Part shown: positions 52,992-64,000 of the stretch, in pieces
Numbering within the stretch: position 1 is the stretch's first letter
Layout of the letters: every line of letters starts with the position of its first letter
Origin: Pachyseris speciosa
Lineage: Eukaryota; Cnidaria; Anthozoa; Scleractinia; Pachyseridae
Length of the DNA: 64,000 nucleotides
Assembly: GCA_016490735.1 (NCBI GenBank)
Contig: JAEMWC010000288.1
Location: 1 to 64,000 of the forward strand
Reading direction: 5' to 3'
Notes under the pieces: generated by a model
Seen by the model: the letters and a program-made list of their open reading frames with translations, nothing else
Database searches by the model: none
Told to the model about the DNA's origin: nothing
Made by a program: the position numbers and the translations under genes

Positions 52992-53236
52992 ATGGCAGGA
53001 ATGAGTAGCTCAAACTCTGTGGAAGAAGCTCTTTCTTTGGACAAACCGTTTGCTATTTTTGCGGATGCTTGTTTTACTTTACTGAAGCTTACGTATTTTC
53101 AAGTGGTAGAAACCTCTACAACAAAGCGCAGGACTGTGAGGTAAATTAAATAAATAGAAGCTAACATTTGGTTTAATCGTTGTTACTTTTGTTCAGGAAT
53201 GAAACTTGTCTTTTTCTCTCGAATGGATATAAATAA
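52992..53236 (+). CDS. Possible two-exon small gene
   Basis: ATG 52992 opens 49 codons (begins MAGMSSSNSVEEALSLDKPF; then FADACFTLLKLTYFQVVETS) to a GTAAAT donor at 53141. An acceptor tttgttcag at 53196 lets the frame continue 12 codons to TAA 53236. The intron would be only 56 bases, which is very short for a cnidarian. Without splicing the frame stops at 53144 after 50 codons. No family recognised. Confidence 0.25.
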
Positions 53237-54590
53237 CAATCATCTTACTCGTTTTGGACGCAAAGAAGTAGTTGAATTGTTTGTTTGTTTTGTTACGTTA
53301 TTTTCTTTGCAAGCGAACGAGTGTTTTTACTCGGCTTGGCTGACTGTTTTTCGACCTTGGTACCTCAACAGCGTTAAGAAACTTTTACCCATATCTTAAT
53401 AACACGCAATCACACTGAGTCCTCTTAAAATTAAGCATTAAAGGCGGAAACTCAAGCTCGAGTAAAAAAGAAAGCCGATCAAAGGCATGTGCATGTGCAC
53501 TTCTCAAAATCTGACATAAAGTTGTCAAAATGCTGTCAAAATGTCAAAGATTAGCGCGCTTCACTCGTCATTTGAAAATGTTTTAGAGAGCTTCGTCGAA
53601 AGCGGTCTCTAAACAGCAATATTAAGTTTCGCCGTCTATAAACATGCCGTCTTAATTTGTTTGAACCGGTAAGAATTAGTGTTTGGATGTTAAAAACACC
53701 GAAATGGGTTGACTGGCTGGGGTGGCTTTGATAATTTTTATAGTGAACGGGTCTGCGAGAGAAATGCTGGTGTGGTTTGGCAAGCGCTTTCTTCGTTAAC
53801 TTGATGACGCTTTGCCACTGAGAATCATTAATTGAAGAAGGTTCTTCGGAAGACATGGGAAGTACCAGGCTATCAAAGCTCTTTAGCGTTTTGTGTCAGC
53901 CAAGGAAAGATTTTGTGAGAAATGGCGCTATTATTCAGCTCTGTCGCGTTCCGAGTGATTGCTGCCTCAGTGATTCCTGTTGACTGCTCTAAACGATCAC
54001 GTGTGGATCTCTTTTTTGCCTTTTCTACGGACATTTATGTCAAAATTGCTAAGCAATTTTTGTTACTTGTCTAATATCTCCACCTTCTCCAAGAATCTTC
54101 GAAGAAATATTATTCGTATTTTGCTTTGTTTTCTTGTAATACTTATGTTTGTTCTGTTGTTTTTGAACCGCGGTCAATTCCTGTTGACTGCTCTTAACGA
54201 ACAGTTTTTACCCTTTATTGTCTTTTCTACGAGCATTTATGTCAAAACAAATACCGATTTTTCTAATCAGTACAAGCTATTTTTATAACAAGCTAGTCTT
54301 GTTTAATTTCTCCACCTTCCCCTTCTTCGAGCAAAACACTCGCATCGTACTTTGTTCGCTTGTAGTGTATTTTTTTATCCGCTTTGAATTCCATTACGCT
54401 TTCATCTGAAAGTAGTTAGGACTCACGAATGTCTCTCTTTTTTTTTTTGCAAACGTTTGCTATCGAAAACTGTTCGTTTTCCCTGCTGCTGCTCAATTAT
54501 TTTGGACACAAATTAAACTGGCCCAAATAAAGCCATGCGAAGTTGCTCGTTGAGAGTGTGCAGCTCCGATTCTAGGCTTGGCCTGGCTAA
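53237..54590. other. No gene recognised
   Basis: A 101-codon minus-strand frame at 53551-53856 opens MSSEEPSSINDSQWQSVIKL and has a polar, coding-like N-terminus, but no recognisable domain. Two similar 102- and 63-codon plus-strand frames (53980-54409) are imperfect copies of each other (cattcctgttgactgctc text at both), i.e. a local repeat. Confidence 0.4.
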
Positions 54591-54591
54591 A

Positions 54592-54632
<41 letters not shown>

Positions 54633-54633
54633 C
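54591..54633. repeat. (AT)n followed by (TAA)n microsatellite
   Basis: Nine or so AT units run directly into about eight TAA units. Confidence 0.9.
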
Positions 54634-54918
54634 GCTACATACCAGACTGGAATGGTGTTCCATCGAACATCATGCATGCACCTTGTTTAAGCAGTTTTAA
54701 GTCCTATCTATTACATTATTTGTGTCAATTTTAAATCAGATGTAGCTTGTGAGTGACAAGTATGTAGCTTTGGATTGTATTTCAATTTTACTTCTTTATT
54801 TTTAGTGTCAATCTCAAAGCAGGGGTGACTTGTAAGAGACAAGTATTCGATTTAATTTGATTAGGTTAGCTTTGGGCCACGTTTAAATTTCACCTCTTAG
54901 TTTTTGGAATGTGTAATA

Positions 54919-55348
54919 CAGTAATAGCCCACGTATAAGAACCTGAATTTTCCAATTTAGCCTAAAAAGGCTCTTATATAAATGGTACTTAAAGCAAATT
55001 TAGGCTACCAAGGTTCTTAAAATAGGTTCTTATATTTTCATATGAATTTTATCTGAATATACTATATATATAATAAACATCATCTCATGATACAGTATAA
55101 ATCATTTATTTGTACCATAGAGAAATGCCTATAGGCAGTTCAGTGCAGGTACAGTATATGTCTTTAACAAAACATAACAAAGAAACTGATTCAGCAGTTT
55201 CTACCTTTACACTTTTACAGCAACCCCACTGATAAGAAACTAACTTAAAATTTTAGCTTTAATAGGTTCTTATGTGGAGGGGCTTAAAATGAAAATTTTA
55301 GCCTAACAGGTTCTAAAAACCCAGGTTCTTATACGTGGGCTATTACTG
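54919..55348. mobile_element. Tc1/mariner (pogo/Tigger-type) MITE, 430 bp
   Basis: Ends cagtaatagcccacgtataa (left) and its perfect inverse at the right, TIR about 27 bp, flanked by TA on both sides (54917-54918 and 55349-55350). The CAGT start and TA duplication are those of Tc1/mariner, and the CAGTAnTAGnCC pattern resembles pogo/Tigger ends. The interior repeats aggttcttata and its inverse; no coding frame. Confidence 0.8.
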
Positions 55349-55350
55349 TA

Positions 55351-56719
55351 TTAGATAATATTCTTTGTATGGGAATTTACTTTATCCCAATTATTCTCCA
55401 GTCATGCACTTTTTTTTCCCTTTTTGGTATCAACTTAGATGTATTCGCATGAAAAGGAATTATTAAACTTAAAACTTAAAATTAAACTTAAAGTAAGCTC
55501 TTTCTCATCAATGTACTTCCTTCTCCTGCATGCAGTCTTTCAATTAATTTTATTCATAGCTGGTCACACCAATCTTGTGGTATGTTTGGATGACATTTGG
55601 CACTAATGTTTAATGGGATTTTTGATGTTTGATGAAGTATGTTGTGCAATTTCAAATGTACATGGAGAATAGAAAATCAAGTTAAGATGGCTAACACGGA
55701 TTTCCAGCACTTTTGCTTTGGTGAATCATTACCTTAAGTCCTCATACTACATTGTTAATTACCTTGATAGTGATATCAACCAAATCCCCAATATTTTATT
55801 ATCAAGTTGCTTAGTCTTGCACTTGGCTGGCCAGAAGAGCAGCTGGATTTCTTTTTGATTGATGAGCTTAATGTCAGCAAGAAGTTTTTTGGGATAGTAA
55901 GGTCAAGAAGTAACTGATCAAAAGAAATATCTTGGTTTTAATGCATATCATCTAAATATTTTTATTGATTTCCATGTATCTTTCTTTCATAATTTTTTTG
56001 AGGCATACATATATTGAGAGGATACACAATTTCTGATTTCCAACTGTCTCATGGGAGGCTTTGGATAACTGAAATTGCATTCATTATGAAGTGATGATCT
56101 GAATCACTATATATCTGATGTCGGATACTGATTCAAAATAGCATTCACCAGGCTTCTCCACAAATTTCTAGTGGCTCTAAACCATAACTAAGTAGCCTAC
56201 AGTTGAACGGGGAAACAGACCTGTCCTTAGGTATTGCTCTAAGATGTTAAGAAATGTTTTGTTTTAAAAGTTTATAGATGCAAACTAGCGTTGCAGGTTC
56301 AGGTATTAAATATTATTTTTAAAAAAACCTACCTCAAAATTTTTATTTTGCTTTTTAAAATCTCCAAATTCAATTTGCAAAGGAATTTTTATTACCTTAC
56401 TCAATAGAACGCTTGTTTTTAGAGAAGGGGGGGGGTCCAAATCCGTAAAAGGGGGTACATATCTGCTAGCAGTTCTGGACTAGGAGGTCCAAATCTGATC
56501 AACAAGCAGATCTGCACTGGAGGGTCCAAATCCACTGTGCCAGTGGCTCAGATCACCTTTCCATACTATTTTTTGGAGCATTGGGTCTGTAGCTTGAGTG
56601 AGGTCAGATGGGTGATATGACTAGCAGACTATATGTTAATGCCAGTAGAAAATGAATGCTTTTGGAGCTCCGCTTTTAGGCTTGGCTAAATATATATTAT
56701 ATCCCCTCCCTACCTTACT

Positions 56720-56721
<2 letters not shown>
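55351..56721. other. No gene recognised
   Basis: AT-rich, short frames only. A run of aggtccaaatc phrases (56450-56535) is a minor degenerate repeat. Confidence 0.45.
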
Positions 56722-56784
<63 letters not shown>

Positions 56785-59700
56785 GACTGGATTTGTCAAA
56801 AGGTACCTGCACTGACTCTCTAGGCAGCCCCAATTTTGATGTAGTCAAATGCCCCAGCAGCCACCCTCCCCACCCCTGTGCTTTTGACACACACCTGCCA
56901 GCCACACACCCGAAGCGAACAGCGGGCCCGCTCAAAGTGGAGTTCAAAAGTCAACTCTCATTCAGGCCCTAGACAATTGCCAATGCATGCCTAGAACTAA
57001 AACTCTCACTCAACATAAGGACAGCAACTTTAACTGCAGTCAAAGTCTCAAAAGAGCCCCCCCCAGCCCTGTGGTTTTGATGGACAGCTGCCAATCACCC
57101 ACTCACTGTTAGAACTGTCCCTGGGCTATTTGGAAAAGCAAGTGTTGACGGCAAGCCCCCTCAAGTTTGAGCTGCAGCAAGAGCCTGCAGACGCGCTGCG
57201 CCCGTCCTCAAGCGAAAACCTAGCGGGTACGTTTTTGCAAATTCGCTCAGATATCAAGAGCCGAATGCCTGAAATTCAGCCCAAATTGACCTGCTGACAG
57301 TCAATTTACTCAGAATGGCCACCAGAATGCAGTTCTGGAACAAATGGTGTAGTTATCTGACTGGATTTGTCAAAAGGTACCTGCACTGACTCTCTAGGCA
57401 GCCCCAATTTTGATGTAGTCAAATGCCCCAGCAGCCACCCTCCCCACCCCTGTGCTATTGACACACACCTGCCAGCCACACACCCGAAGCGAACAGCGGG
57501 CCCGCTCTAAGTGGAGTTCAAAAGTCAACTCTCATTCAGGCCCTAGACAATTGCCAATGCATGCCTAGAACTCAAACTCTCACTCAACATAAGGACCGCA
57601 ACTTTAACTGCAGTCAAAGTCTCAAAAGAGCCCCCCCCCAGCCCTGTGGTTTTGATGGACAGCTGCCAATCACCCACTCACTGTTAGAACTGTCCCTGGG
57701 CTATTTGGAAAAGCAAGTGTTGACGGCAAGCCCCCTCAAGTTTGAGCCGCAACAAGAGCTTGAAGACGGGCTGCGCCCGTCCTCAAGCGAAAACCTAGCG
57801 GGTACGTTTTTGCAAATTCGCTCAGATATCAAGAGCCGAATGCCTGAAATTCAGCCCAAATTGACCTGCTGACAGTCAATTTACTCAGAATGGCCACCAG
57901 AATGCAGTTCTGGAACAAATGGTGTAGTTATCTGACTGGATTTGTCAAAAGGTACCTGCACTGACTCTCTAGGCAGCCCCAATTTTGATGTAGTCAAATG
58001 CCCCAGCAGCCACCCTCCCCACCCCTGTGCTTTTGACACACACCTGCCAGCCACACACCCGAAGCGAAAAACGGGCCCGCTCAAAGTGGAGTTCAAAAGT
58101 CAACTCTCATTCAGGCCCTAGACAATTGCCAATGCATGCCTAGAACTAAAACTCTCACTCAACATAAGGACAGCAACTTTAACTGCAGTCAAAGTCTCAA
58201 AAGAACCCCCCCACAGCCTTGTGGTTTTGATGGACAGCTGCCAATCACCCACTCACTGTTAGAACTGTCCCTGGGCTATTTGAAAAAGCAAGTGTTGACG
58301 GCAAGCCCTCTCAAGTTTGAGCCGCAGCAAGATCTTAAAGACGGGCTGCGCCCGTCGTCAAGCGAAAACCTAGCGGGTACGTTTTTGCAAATTCGCTCAG
58401 ATATCAAGAGCCGAATGCCTGAAATTCAGCCCAAATTGACCTGCTGACAGTCAATTTACTCAGAATGGCCACCAGAATGCAGTTCTGGAACAAATGGTGT
58501 AGTTATCTGACTGGATTTGTCAAAAGGTACCTGCACTGACTCTCTAGGCAGCCCCAATTTTGATGTAGTCAAATGCCCCAGCAGCCACCCTCCCCACCCC
58601 TGTGCTTTTGACACACACCTGCCAGCCACACACCCAAAGCGAACAGCGGGCCCGCTCAAAGTGGAGTTCAAAAGTCAACTCTAGTTCAGGCCCTAGACAA
58701 TTGCCAATGCATGCCTAGAACAAAAACTCTCACTCAACATAAGGACAGCAACTTTAACTGCAGTCAAAGTCTCAAAAGAGCCCCCCCCAGCCCTGTGGTT
58801 TTGATGGACAGCTGCCAATCACCCACTCACTGTTAGAACTGTCCCTGGGCTATTTGGAAAAGCAAGTGTTGACGGCAAGCCCCCTCAAGTTTGAGCCGCA
58901 GCAAGAGCTTGAAGACGGGCTGCGCCCGTCCTCAAGCGAAAACCTAGCGGGTACGTTTTTGCAAATTCGCTCAGATATCAAGAGCCGAATGCCTGAAATT
59001 CAGCCCAAATTGACCTGCTGACAGTCAAGTTACTCAGAATGGCCACCAGAATGCAGTTCTGGAACAAATGGTGTAGTTATCTGACTGGATTTGTCAAAAG
59101 GTACCTGCACTGACTCTCTAGGCAGCCCCAATTTTGATGTAGTCAAATGCCCCAGCAGCCACCCTCCCCACCCCTGTGCTTTTGACACACACCTGCCAGC
59201 CACACACCCGAAGCAAACAGCGGGCCCGCTCAAAGTGGAGTTCAAAAGTCAACTCTCATTCAGGCCCTAGACAATTGCCAATGCATGCCTAGAACTAAAA
59301 CTCTCACTCAACATAAGGACAGCAACTTTAACTGCAGTCAAAGTCTCAAAAGAGCCCCCCCCCAGCCCTGTGGTTTTGATGGACAGCTGCCAATCACCCA
59401 CTCACTGTTAGAACTGTCCCTGGGCTATTTGGAAAAGCAAGTGTTGACGGCAAGCCCCCTCAAGTTTGAGCCGCAGCAAGAGCTTGAAGACGGGCTGCGC
59501 CCGTCCTCAAGGGAAAACCTAGCGGGTACGTTTTTGCAAATTCGCTCAGTTATCAAGAGCCGAATGCCTGAAATTCAGCCCAAATTGACCTGCTGACAGT
59601 CAATTTACTCAGAATGGCCACCAGAATGCAGTTCTGGAACAAATGGTGTAGTTATCTGACTGGATTTGTCAAAAGGTACCTGCACTGACTCTCTAGGCAG

Positions 59701-60694
59701 CCCCAATTTTGATGTAGTCAAATGCCCCAGCAGCCACCCTCCCCACCCCTGTGCTTTTGACACACACCTGCCAGCCACACACCCGAAGCGAACAGCGGGC
59801 CCGCTCAAAGTGGAGTTCAAAAGTCAACTCTCATTCAGGCCCTAGACAATTGCCAATGCATGCCTAGAACTAAAACTCTCACTCAACATAAGGACAGCAA
59901 CTTCAACTGCAGTCAAAGTCTCAAAAGAGCCCCCCCAGCCCTGTGGTTTTGATGGACAGCTGCCAATCACCCACTCACTGTTAGAACTGTCCCTGGGCTA
60001 TTTGGAAAAGCAAGTGTTGACGGCAAGCCCCCTCAAGTTTGAGCCGCAACAAGAACTTGAAGACGGGCTTCGCCCGCCCTCAAGCGAAAACCTAGCGGGT
60101 ACGTTTTTGCAAATTCGCTCAGATATCAAGAGCCGAATGCCTGAAATTTAGCCCAAATTGACCTGCTGACAGTCAATTTACTCAGAATGGCCACCAGAAT
60201 TTAGTTCTGGAACAAATGGTGTAGTTATCTGACTGGATTTGTCAAAAGGTACCTGCACTGACTCTCTAGGCAGCCCCAATTTTGATGTAGTCAAATGCCC
60301 CAGCAGCCACCCTCCCCACCCCTGTGCTTTTGACACACACCTGCCAGCCACACACCCGAAGCGAACAGCGGGCCCGCTCAAAGTGGAGTTCAAAAGTCAA
60401 CTCTCATTCAGGCCCTAGACAATTGCCAATGCATGCCTAGAACTAAAACTCTCACTCAACATAAGGACAGCAACTTTAACTGCAGTCAAAGTCTCAAAAG
60501 AGCCCCCCACAGCCCTGTGGTTTTGATGGACAGCTGCCAATCACCCACTCACTGTTAGAACTGTCCCTGGGCAATTTGGAAAAGCAAGTGTTGACGGCAA
60601 GCCCCCTCAAGTTTGAACCGCAGCAAGAGCTTGAAGACGGGCTGCGCCCGTCCTCAAGCGAAAAGCTAGCGGGTACGCTTTTGCAAATTCGCTC

Positions 60695-60777
<83 letters not shown>
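56722..60777. repeat. Satellite array, about 574-bp unit, 6.8 copies, bracketed by (AT)n
   Basis: The phrase atctgactggatttgtcaaa starts at 56781, 57355, 57930, 58505, 59079, 59654 and 60227, spacing 573-575. Copies differ by scattered substitutions and by the length of a C-run (about 57058 and equivalents). (AT)n of about 60 bp precedes the first copy (56722-56781), and about 80 bp of (AT)n replaces the unit after gctcagatat in the last copy (60695-60777). Frames of 71 (-) and 103 (+) codons recur with the unit, but the C-run shifts the plus frame in several copies, so they are not genes. Confidence 0.95.
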
Positions 60778-60778
<1 letters not shown>

Positions 60779-61203
60779 CTGGAGTATTCAAAACAGGGCT
60801 CCTGAAGTCCATACTAACTCCTACTGTAGATGTCTCTCGCTGTTTTACTTTTTTTTCTTTGTTGGACGGGGCGGGGAGCATGCTAACTACATTAATAATT
60901 AGAAGAAGAGAAAGAAACTGTCCTTGACTTCAACTTTGCATTAAGGTCTTATCCCCGCTTTCCCCCCTCCCCCCCCCTACCCCTTCAGTTTTATTTGTCA
61001 GTTAGTTTCCACTCTCTCTCAAAGAAAGAAACGTGCATTTGAAGTCTTCGCGCGGTCAGTTAGCTCGCAATAACGTCGTTAGAGTTTGATTTTCCGTTGG
61101 CCTCCTAGAGCAGAGTATTCCTTAGGACATCATACTCCTTTGTCACGCTTCCGCCATATTGGATTCCAAACGAGGCTAGCCGTGCATAAGTAGCCATGCA
61201 AAG
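60778..61203. other. Left part of the ISL2EU-like element or its flank
   Basis: No gene. Contains a C-rich tract at about 60960-60985 and sequence leading to the start of the SWIM/YqaJ gene. The left terminal repeat of the transposon should lie here, but could not be fixed because the right end is outside the window. Confidence 0.4.
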
Positions 61204-62883
61204 ATGGCGACTGCATCGTGTGAACCGTCGTGCTGGAGCAAATCCTTACAAAATGTACCCGAAATAAGCTTACGATTTGTCGAAGAATGGGCAAAACAAG
61301 AAGCAAAAGTACCAAAGAAAGTTTTGATTCGAGGTTATAGTAATTTTTCGCGAAGGATACATATTCGACGTGGAAGGTTTGTATTAGCAAAACGTGGACT
61401 AAAATCTCTGTAAGTTAACATATGTATTGTTTGTAACAGCGAAAATCATTTTCACAGTAAAATCTTCCGGCAAAAACGAGGCTGTTGTCAAGGCACGAAG
61501 TTACAAATCACAAAGGAAAAACGACGAACCATGGAGATTACAGGTAGGGTGATGAAGTTAGCGTCTTTGTCGATTATCAACTTTTAGGTGGAATTTGACT
61601 CACATAAATGTCGTACTTATACCGTTTAATGCAATTTTCCGTGTAGGTCACATTAGCAGCGGCCCCTGCAACCAAGGTGCTCTCAGCTCAATGTGGATGT
61701 GAAGCAGGCATGGGCAAATGCAATCACATAATAGGTTTACTTCATCTTCTAGCTCACTATCAGGCACTTGGTGTTAAGACTGTCCCTCCTGCCATTTCCA
61801 AAACGTCTTTACCCCAAACGTGGAATGTACCAAACAGATCTCAAGGAATAAATCCAGGGGAGGTACAAGAACTTACAATTCAAAAAGTAAAAATGCCGAC
61901 TTCATCTTCAAAGCGGTCAGATGGAATTCGTTCCAATCTCTATAATCCTATTCCTAATGTGATAGGGGACTTATCTGTTGTCGAAAATTTAAGGACTGCA
62001 ATCGAGAATTTTCCATCAATACAGCTACATAGTGCCTTACCGCGAGCAAAGATGTCAGTAAAGTAAGCTGTAAGTTTGGAGATGTCTCTAAAGGGTCTAT
62101 GCTTTCATATCAACAAAGAGTCAAACCGTCTAATAGGCCTAAAGTACACGTAAACATTGAAGCAGCTGATCCTCCTATATTTACCTTACCTCCTGTAAAC
62201 CAAGCTTACTCCACTGTGCTGACCATGTCACAGCAGAACTTCATAGATGGCTTACAACTGTCTCTCGATCAAGCAAATTTGTACGAAAAAGAGACTCGGA
62301 ACCAGGCAGACGACTCAATGTGGCATGAGCTCCGGGCGCAAAGATTAACAGCAAGTTCAAGGATGTCTGTTGCCGAAAAAAAGATTTCGAGTTACTTGCT
62401 GAGCGCTTCATGAAGAAAACAATTCAAACAGCCGCAATGAAATATGGAGTTGAAAATGAGGAAAATGCAGCCATGAGCTACGCCGAAATTACGCATCTAA
62501 ATGTTTACCCATGTGGCATTATTATTAATCCTTCATGTCCCCATTTAGCATGTTCCCCTGACCGCAGAGTTTACGATCCGAGTGAGGCAAATCCATGGGG
62601 CACGCTAGAAATAAAATGCTCTTTGTCTGACTCTGTTGTTGAATTGCCTTACCTAAAAGAAGTTAATGGTGCACTAAAACTGAAAAAAAGTCACAGTTAC
62701 TACTACCAGGTGAATGGACCTCTGCTTCTCTCGGAGACGACCTGGGTTGACTTTTTCGTGTGGTGCAAGAATGACTATCACTTAGAAAGAATCAGATCAG
62801 ACAGTGAAATGCTAACAACCATGAAAGACAAGTTGGATAACTTTTATTTTGAATTTATGGTTCACAAATTAATGAAATGCTGA
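61204..62883 (+). CDS. SWIM zinc finger and YqaJ-nuclease protein of an ISL2EU-like transposon (two frameshifts)
   Basis: Second protein of the transposon, probably a DNA-processing nuclease. Exon 1 from ATG 61204 (MATASCEPSCWSKSLQNVPE) ends at a GTAAGT donor at 61410. Exon 2 is about 61458-61543 (QRKNDEPWRLQ); exon 3 starts 61647. SWIM finger: QCGCEAGMGKCNHIIGLLHL (CxC...CxH). The YqaJ domain follows: acidic SPDRRVYD, the E-x-K of LEIKC and the Gln of SYYYQVNG are the expected active-site positions of the lambda-exonuclease-like fold, ending WVDFFVWCKNDYH. Frame changes occur near 62065 and in an A-run near 62385. The exon 1 donor phase does not fit exon 2 in my reading. These could be decay or assembly errors. 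The gene converges on the transposase gene. Confidence 0.75.
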
Positions 62884-62889
62884 CAGTGA

Positions 62890-62935
62890 TATAGCCTGCG
62901 AGCAGGTTCTCTCAGACCGCAGCCAATCAATGCCC
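62890..62935. repeat. tagcctgcgagcag-type element end
   Basis: tagcctgcgagcaggttctc is nearly the left end of the family seen at 3617 and 47588. It lies between the two transposon genes. Only one end is visible, so it may be a fragment. Confidence 0.4.
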
Positions 62936-63357
62936 ACCAGAAGTATCAACTGTTCCAAACAACTTCCAGATGTACATGCTCGGATGCAAAGAAGGATGAA
63001 GAAACTTTTGAGAAAATATGTGGAAAAAAACCTATACCAGAAAATATTAAAGGAATAGTTCACTGTCACATGACTTTCGAACAAGTGATCAGTTTTGGGG
63101 GCAGTCATTATTTAGTGGGAGGGGGCAGGGGGTTGAAGGAGAGAAAAAGGGATCCAAAACGTTTTCAATAAGGAAACATCATGCCAACACAGCCTGTCTG
63201 CAACCTTTGTAAATAAGAGCTGACATAAAAGTAAGCATGGCATTGGCCAAGCTCTCAACCACTCACCCATTCCTTACAACCCTGTAATGACGAATATTAT
63301 CACAATTATTCTAGACCTTCAGACCACAATACAAAATATGAAAGCTGATTTGTAATG

Positions 63358-64000
63358 TCAATATAATGGTCCTTTTAGATTTGTAAGAAAGCAGCAAACA
63401 CCCCAGACCTGATTTACTGAACCACCTAAAACAAGAGGCTGAACTCTGTCAAAGAAATGGTATTCCTTAATTCTCCTTATAGCTCTCTCAACATGTATAC
63501 GAAGTCTGGCAATTTCTTGAGTGTTAGAAACCTCTGAAGCTGTGAACTGCTTACCTCCTGAAACATTACAACCCTTGCTTTTTCCTAAAAAAGGAGGAAT
63601 CACCAATGTTGCATTTACTTTTTTCAAAAGGTCTTCAATTAAAAACCCCTTATCTGCCATTACTTCAGTGCCTTCTTCTAACAAGTTGAGAATTCCACTT
63701 TGACGAGTAATCTCTTTATCTGACATACTTCCTTGGAACAAAGAACTCACAAAGGTCACTCCACCATTTGGGGAAATACCTACTAGGCCTTTATAAGTGG
63801 TGTGGCTCTTATATGAGGAATAAAATTCAGAATTTAGAACTTTAGAACTTGGGGTCTGCACCCTAATTTCTGTGCAGTCCAATATAACACAAGTGTTTGG
63901 GTATGTTCGCTTGAAACAATCAGTCATGTTGGCCTTTACCTGAGCCTTTGTGGGCCAAATGGGTATCTGACCCAGCATAAAGTAAAGAAAATTAGCCCAT
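63358..64000 (-). CDS. DDE transposase, ISL2EU/Harbinger-like (DDE_Tnp_4), truncated by window edge
   Basis: Cuts and joins the transposon ends. Open minus-strand frame from the window edge (ANFLYFMLGQIPIWPTK) to the stop at 63358. Catalytic residues in order: first Asp in VILDCTEIRV, second Asp in EVMADKGFLI, Glu in RIHVERAIRRIKEY. Typical blocks: YKSHTTYKGLVGISPNGGV, FQGSMSDKEITRQSG and VNQVWGVCCFLTNL. No stop or frameshift over 206 or more codons, so it may be recently active. The N-terminal part lies beyond base 64000. Tail-to-tail with the SWIM/YqaJ gene, 475 bases between the stops. Confidence 0.88.
   Translation of the reverse strand, partial: WANFLYFMLGQIPIWPTKAQVKANMTDCFKRTYPNTCVILDCTEIRVQTPSSKVLNSEFYSSYKSHTTYKGLVGISPNGGVTFVSSLFQGSMSDKEITRQSGILNLLEEGTEVMADKGFLIEDLLKKVNATLVIPPFLGKSKGCNVSGGKQFTASEVSNTQEIARLRIHVERAIRRIKEYHFFDRVQPLVLGGSVNQVWGVCCFLTNLKGPLY

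Larger units (their letters stand above)
60778..64000. mobile_element. ISL2EU-like DNA transposon, two genes, right end outside window
   Basis: The pairing of a DDE_Tnp_4-type transposase with a convergent SWIM/YqaJ-nuclease gene is, to my knowledge, the layout of the ISL2EU group of IS5-derived eukaryotic transposons. The left limit is approximate. Terminal repeats and target duplication could not be checked within this window. Confidence 0.6.

Noticed and set aside
56723..60393. Recurring 71-codon (-) and 103-codon (+) frames in the satellite as a gene family
   Set aside because: They recur because the unit recurs. The C-run in the plus frame varies in length and breaks it in several copies, and substitutions show no codon-position bias by eye.
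60697..60881. Frames with Ile-Tyr repeats
   Set aside because: Translation of (AT)n microsatellite.

Overview
The window looks like nuclear DNA of a cnidarian, most likely an anthozoan such as a stony coral. This rests on the repeat families I recognise, on split genes with GT-AG exon boundaries, and on a Polinton of the cnidarian type; it is not a species assignment. Most of the window is transposable elements at different stages of decay, with very little host coding sequence.

Layout. Bases 1-1.9 kb hold a broken non-LTR retrotransposon on the minus strand, split by a foldback insertion. From 2 to 30 kb there are SINEs, three Penelope-like GIY-YIG ends, foldback and TIR-bounded repeats, a 76-bp tandem repeat, and the only convincing host gene: a three-exon CARD plus coiled-coil gene (exons at 22402-22669, 24104-24376 and 27071-27231). 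Its middle exon has been duplicated in tandem twice, and both extra copies are damaged. A second CARD exon of the same length and phase (9259-9526) and a coiled-coil exon of the same phase (3465-3593) point to a local cluster of related genes.

From about 31.2 to 47.2 kb lies a decayed Polinton/Maverick (adintovirus-like) element. It carries protein-primed DNA polymerase B (+), an RVE-type integrase (-), a zinc-ribbon ORF (+), a membrane-segment protein (-), a fibre-like gene with a collagen stalk and phage-tail-like repeats (-), a packaging ATPase (-), an acidic proline-rich ORF (+), a 45-codon ORF (+), penton (+), a small ORF (+), major capsid protein (+), a core-like protein (+), an adenain-type protease (+), a DUF5679-like zinc protein (+), a virion protein and a phospholipase A2-like protein (+), and an intact minus-strand ORF at the right end. 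Replication and integration genes sit on the left, morphogenesis genes on the right. Most genes have frameshifts or stops, and a 1-kb piggyBac-type element with TTAA duplications interrupts the polymerase. I did not find terminal inverted repeats, so the ends are approximate.

From 47 to 56 kb there are foldback repeats, a tRNA-derived SINE and a 430-bp pogo/Tigger-type MITE with TA duplications. From 56.7 to 60.8 kb a satellite of about 574 bp (6.8 copies) is bracketed on both sides by long (AT)n tracts. From 61.2 kb to the right edge lies a two-gene ISL2EU-like DNA transposon: a SWIM/YqaJ-nuclease gene (+) converging on an intact DDE transposase (-) that runs off the window.
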